Positions 63,992 to 64,000 of a stretch of 64,000 nt of DNA are shown here, piece after piece (positions within the stretch are counted from its first letter, which is position 1; every line of letters starts with the position of its first letter). Position numbers and translations under genes: made by a program. The DNA lies in the NCBI RefSeq assembly GCF_014196305.1, contig NZ_JACIDJ010000001.1, forward strand, positions 728,194-792,193. The letters run 5' to 3'. Origin of the DNA: Roseococcus suduntuyensis. Lineage in GTDB: Bacteria; Pseudomonadota; Alphaproteobacteria; Acetobacterales; Acetobacteraceae. The notes beneath the pieces were generated by a model. The model searched no databases and was not told the origin of the DNA. It saw only the letters and a list, made by a program, of their open reading frames with translations.

Positions 63992-64000
63992 AGCGCGATC
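63989..64000 (+). repeat. Start of repeat copy E (cut by window edge)
   Basis: TAGAGCGCGATC matches the opening TAGAGCGGGATG of copy A at ten of twelve bases and occupies the same place, on the stop codon of the preceding gene. Only the 5' arm is visible, so the hairpin cannot be confirmed. Confidence 0.5.

Overview
The window is a dense stretch (about 54 genes, no gene-free gap above about 210 bases) of a very GC-rich chromosome. Gene content fits an alphaproteobacterium, most probably an Acetobacteraceae (Roseomonas-like) organism: an AsmA-like protein divergent from glnE, an ELM1/DUF1022 protein, a TctC/Bug solute-binding protein, a COX15-type heme A synthase, ATP-dependent PEP carboxykinase, HugZ/DUF2470, and many acyl-CoA and molybdo-enzyme genes. 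The taxonomic call is inferred from protein families and base composition. No rRNA, tRNA, CRISPR array, insertion sequence or prophage was seen. The contents look chromosomal.

Layout: 1-5.3 kb holds a truncated chemotaxis receptor and a 1.2-kilo-residue AsmA-like envelope protein. 5.3-8.3 kb is glnE. 8.3-12.8 kb (minus) is a peptide-type ABC importer without ATPases, interleaved with a VOC protein and headed by pyrE. 12.9-15.7 kb (plus) has ELM1, an MsrQ-like heme protein and a tartrate-dehydrogenase-type enzyme. 15.9-21 kb is a mosaic of single catabolic genes: DUF411, enoyl-CoA hydratase, N-formylglutamate amidohydrolase, DUF169, LigI-like amidohydrolase and an SDR. 21-24.8 kb (minus) is an acyl-CoA operon of two acyl-CoA dehydrogenases, an enoyl-CoA hydratase and a DehI-like protein. 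24.9-31.6 kb holds an orphan CoxL-type molybdo-hydroxylase, opposed by a BisC / PhoX-like / maleate-isomerase-like operon.

31.7-46.4 kb mixes a class III aminotransferase, a signalling set (REC-EAL phosphodiesterase, free HPt, then a hybrid kinase with its own REC and HPt) and core genes: pyrG, secG, hugZ-like, pckA, DUF2237, an MFS transporter, polA and a zinc-finger protein. 46.5-53.3 kb holds a lipoprotein hydrolase and a six-gene minus operon, gloB-GST-DUF985 cupin-methyltransferase-polysaccharide deacetylase-Bug protein. A methyltransferase and rsmI follow. 53.2-57.2 kb has an LppC-like lipoprotein, a PhoR-like kinase and tldD. 57.2-63.2 kb is ctaA and a 1631-residue cytoplasmic histidine kinase with eleven tandem PAS modules. 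A TVP38-family membrane protein ends the window.

The most unusual feature is an intergenic repeat family, with four readable copies (about 15.74, 17.50, 20.17 and 34.70 kb) and the start of a fifth at the right edge. Each readable copy folds as a three-segment hairpin, and all three stems show compensatory base changes between copies. In three copies a conserved CTC-AACAAAGG-like linker leads to a second hairpin. In three cases the first bases of the repeat supply the TAG stop codon of the preceding gene. The other standout is the 11-PAS kinase.
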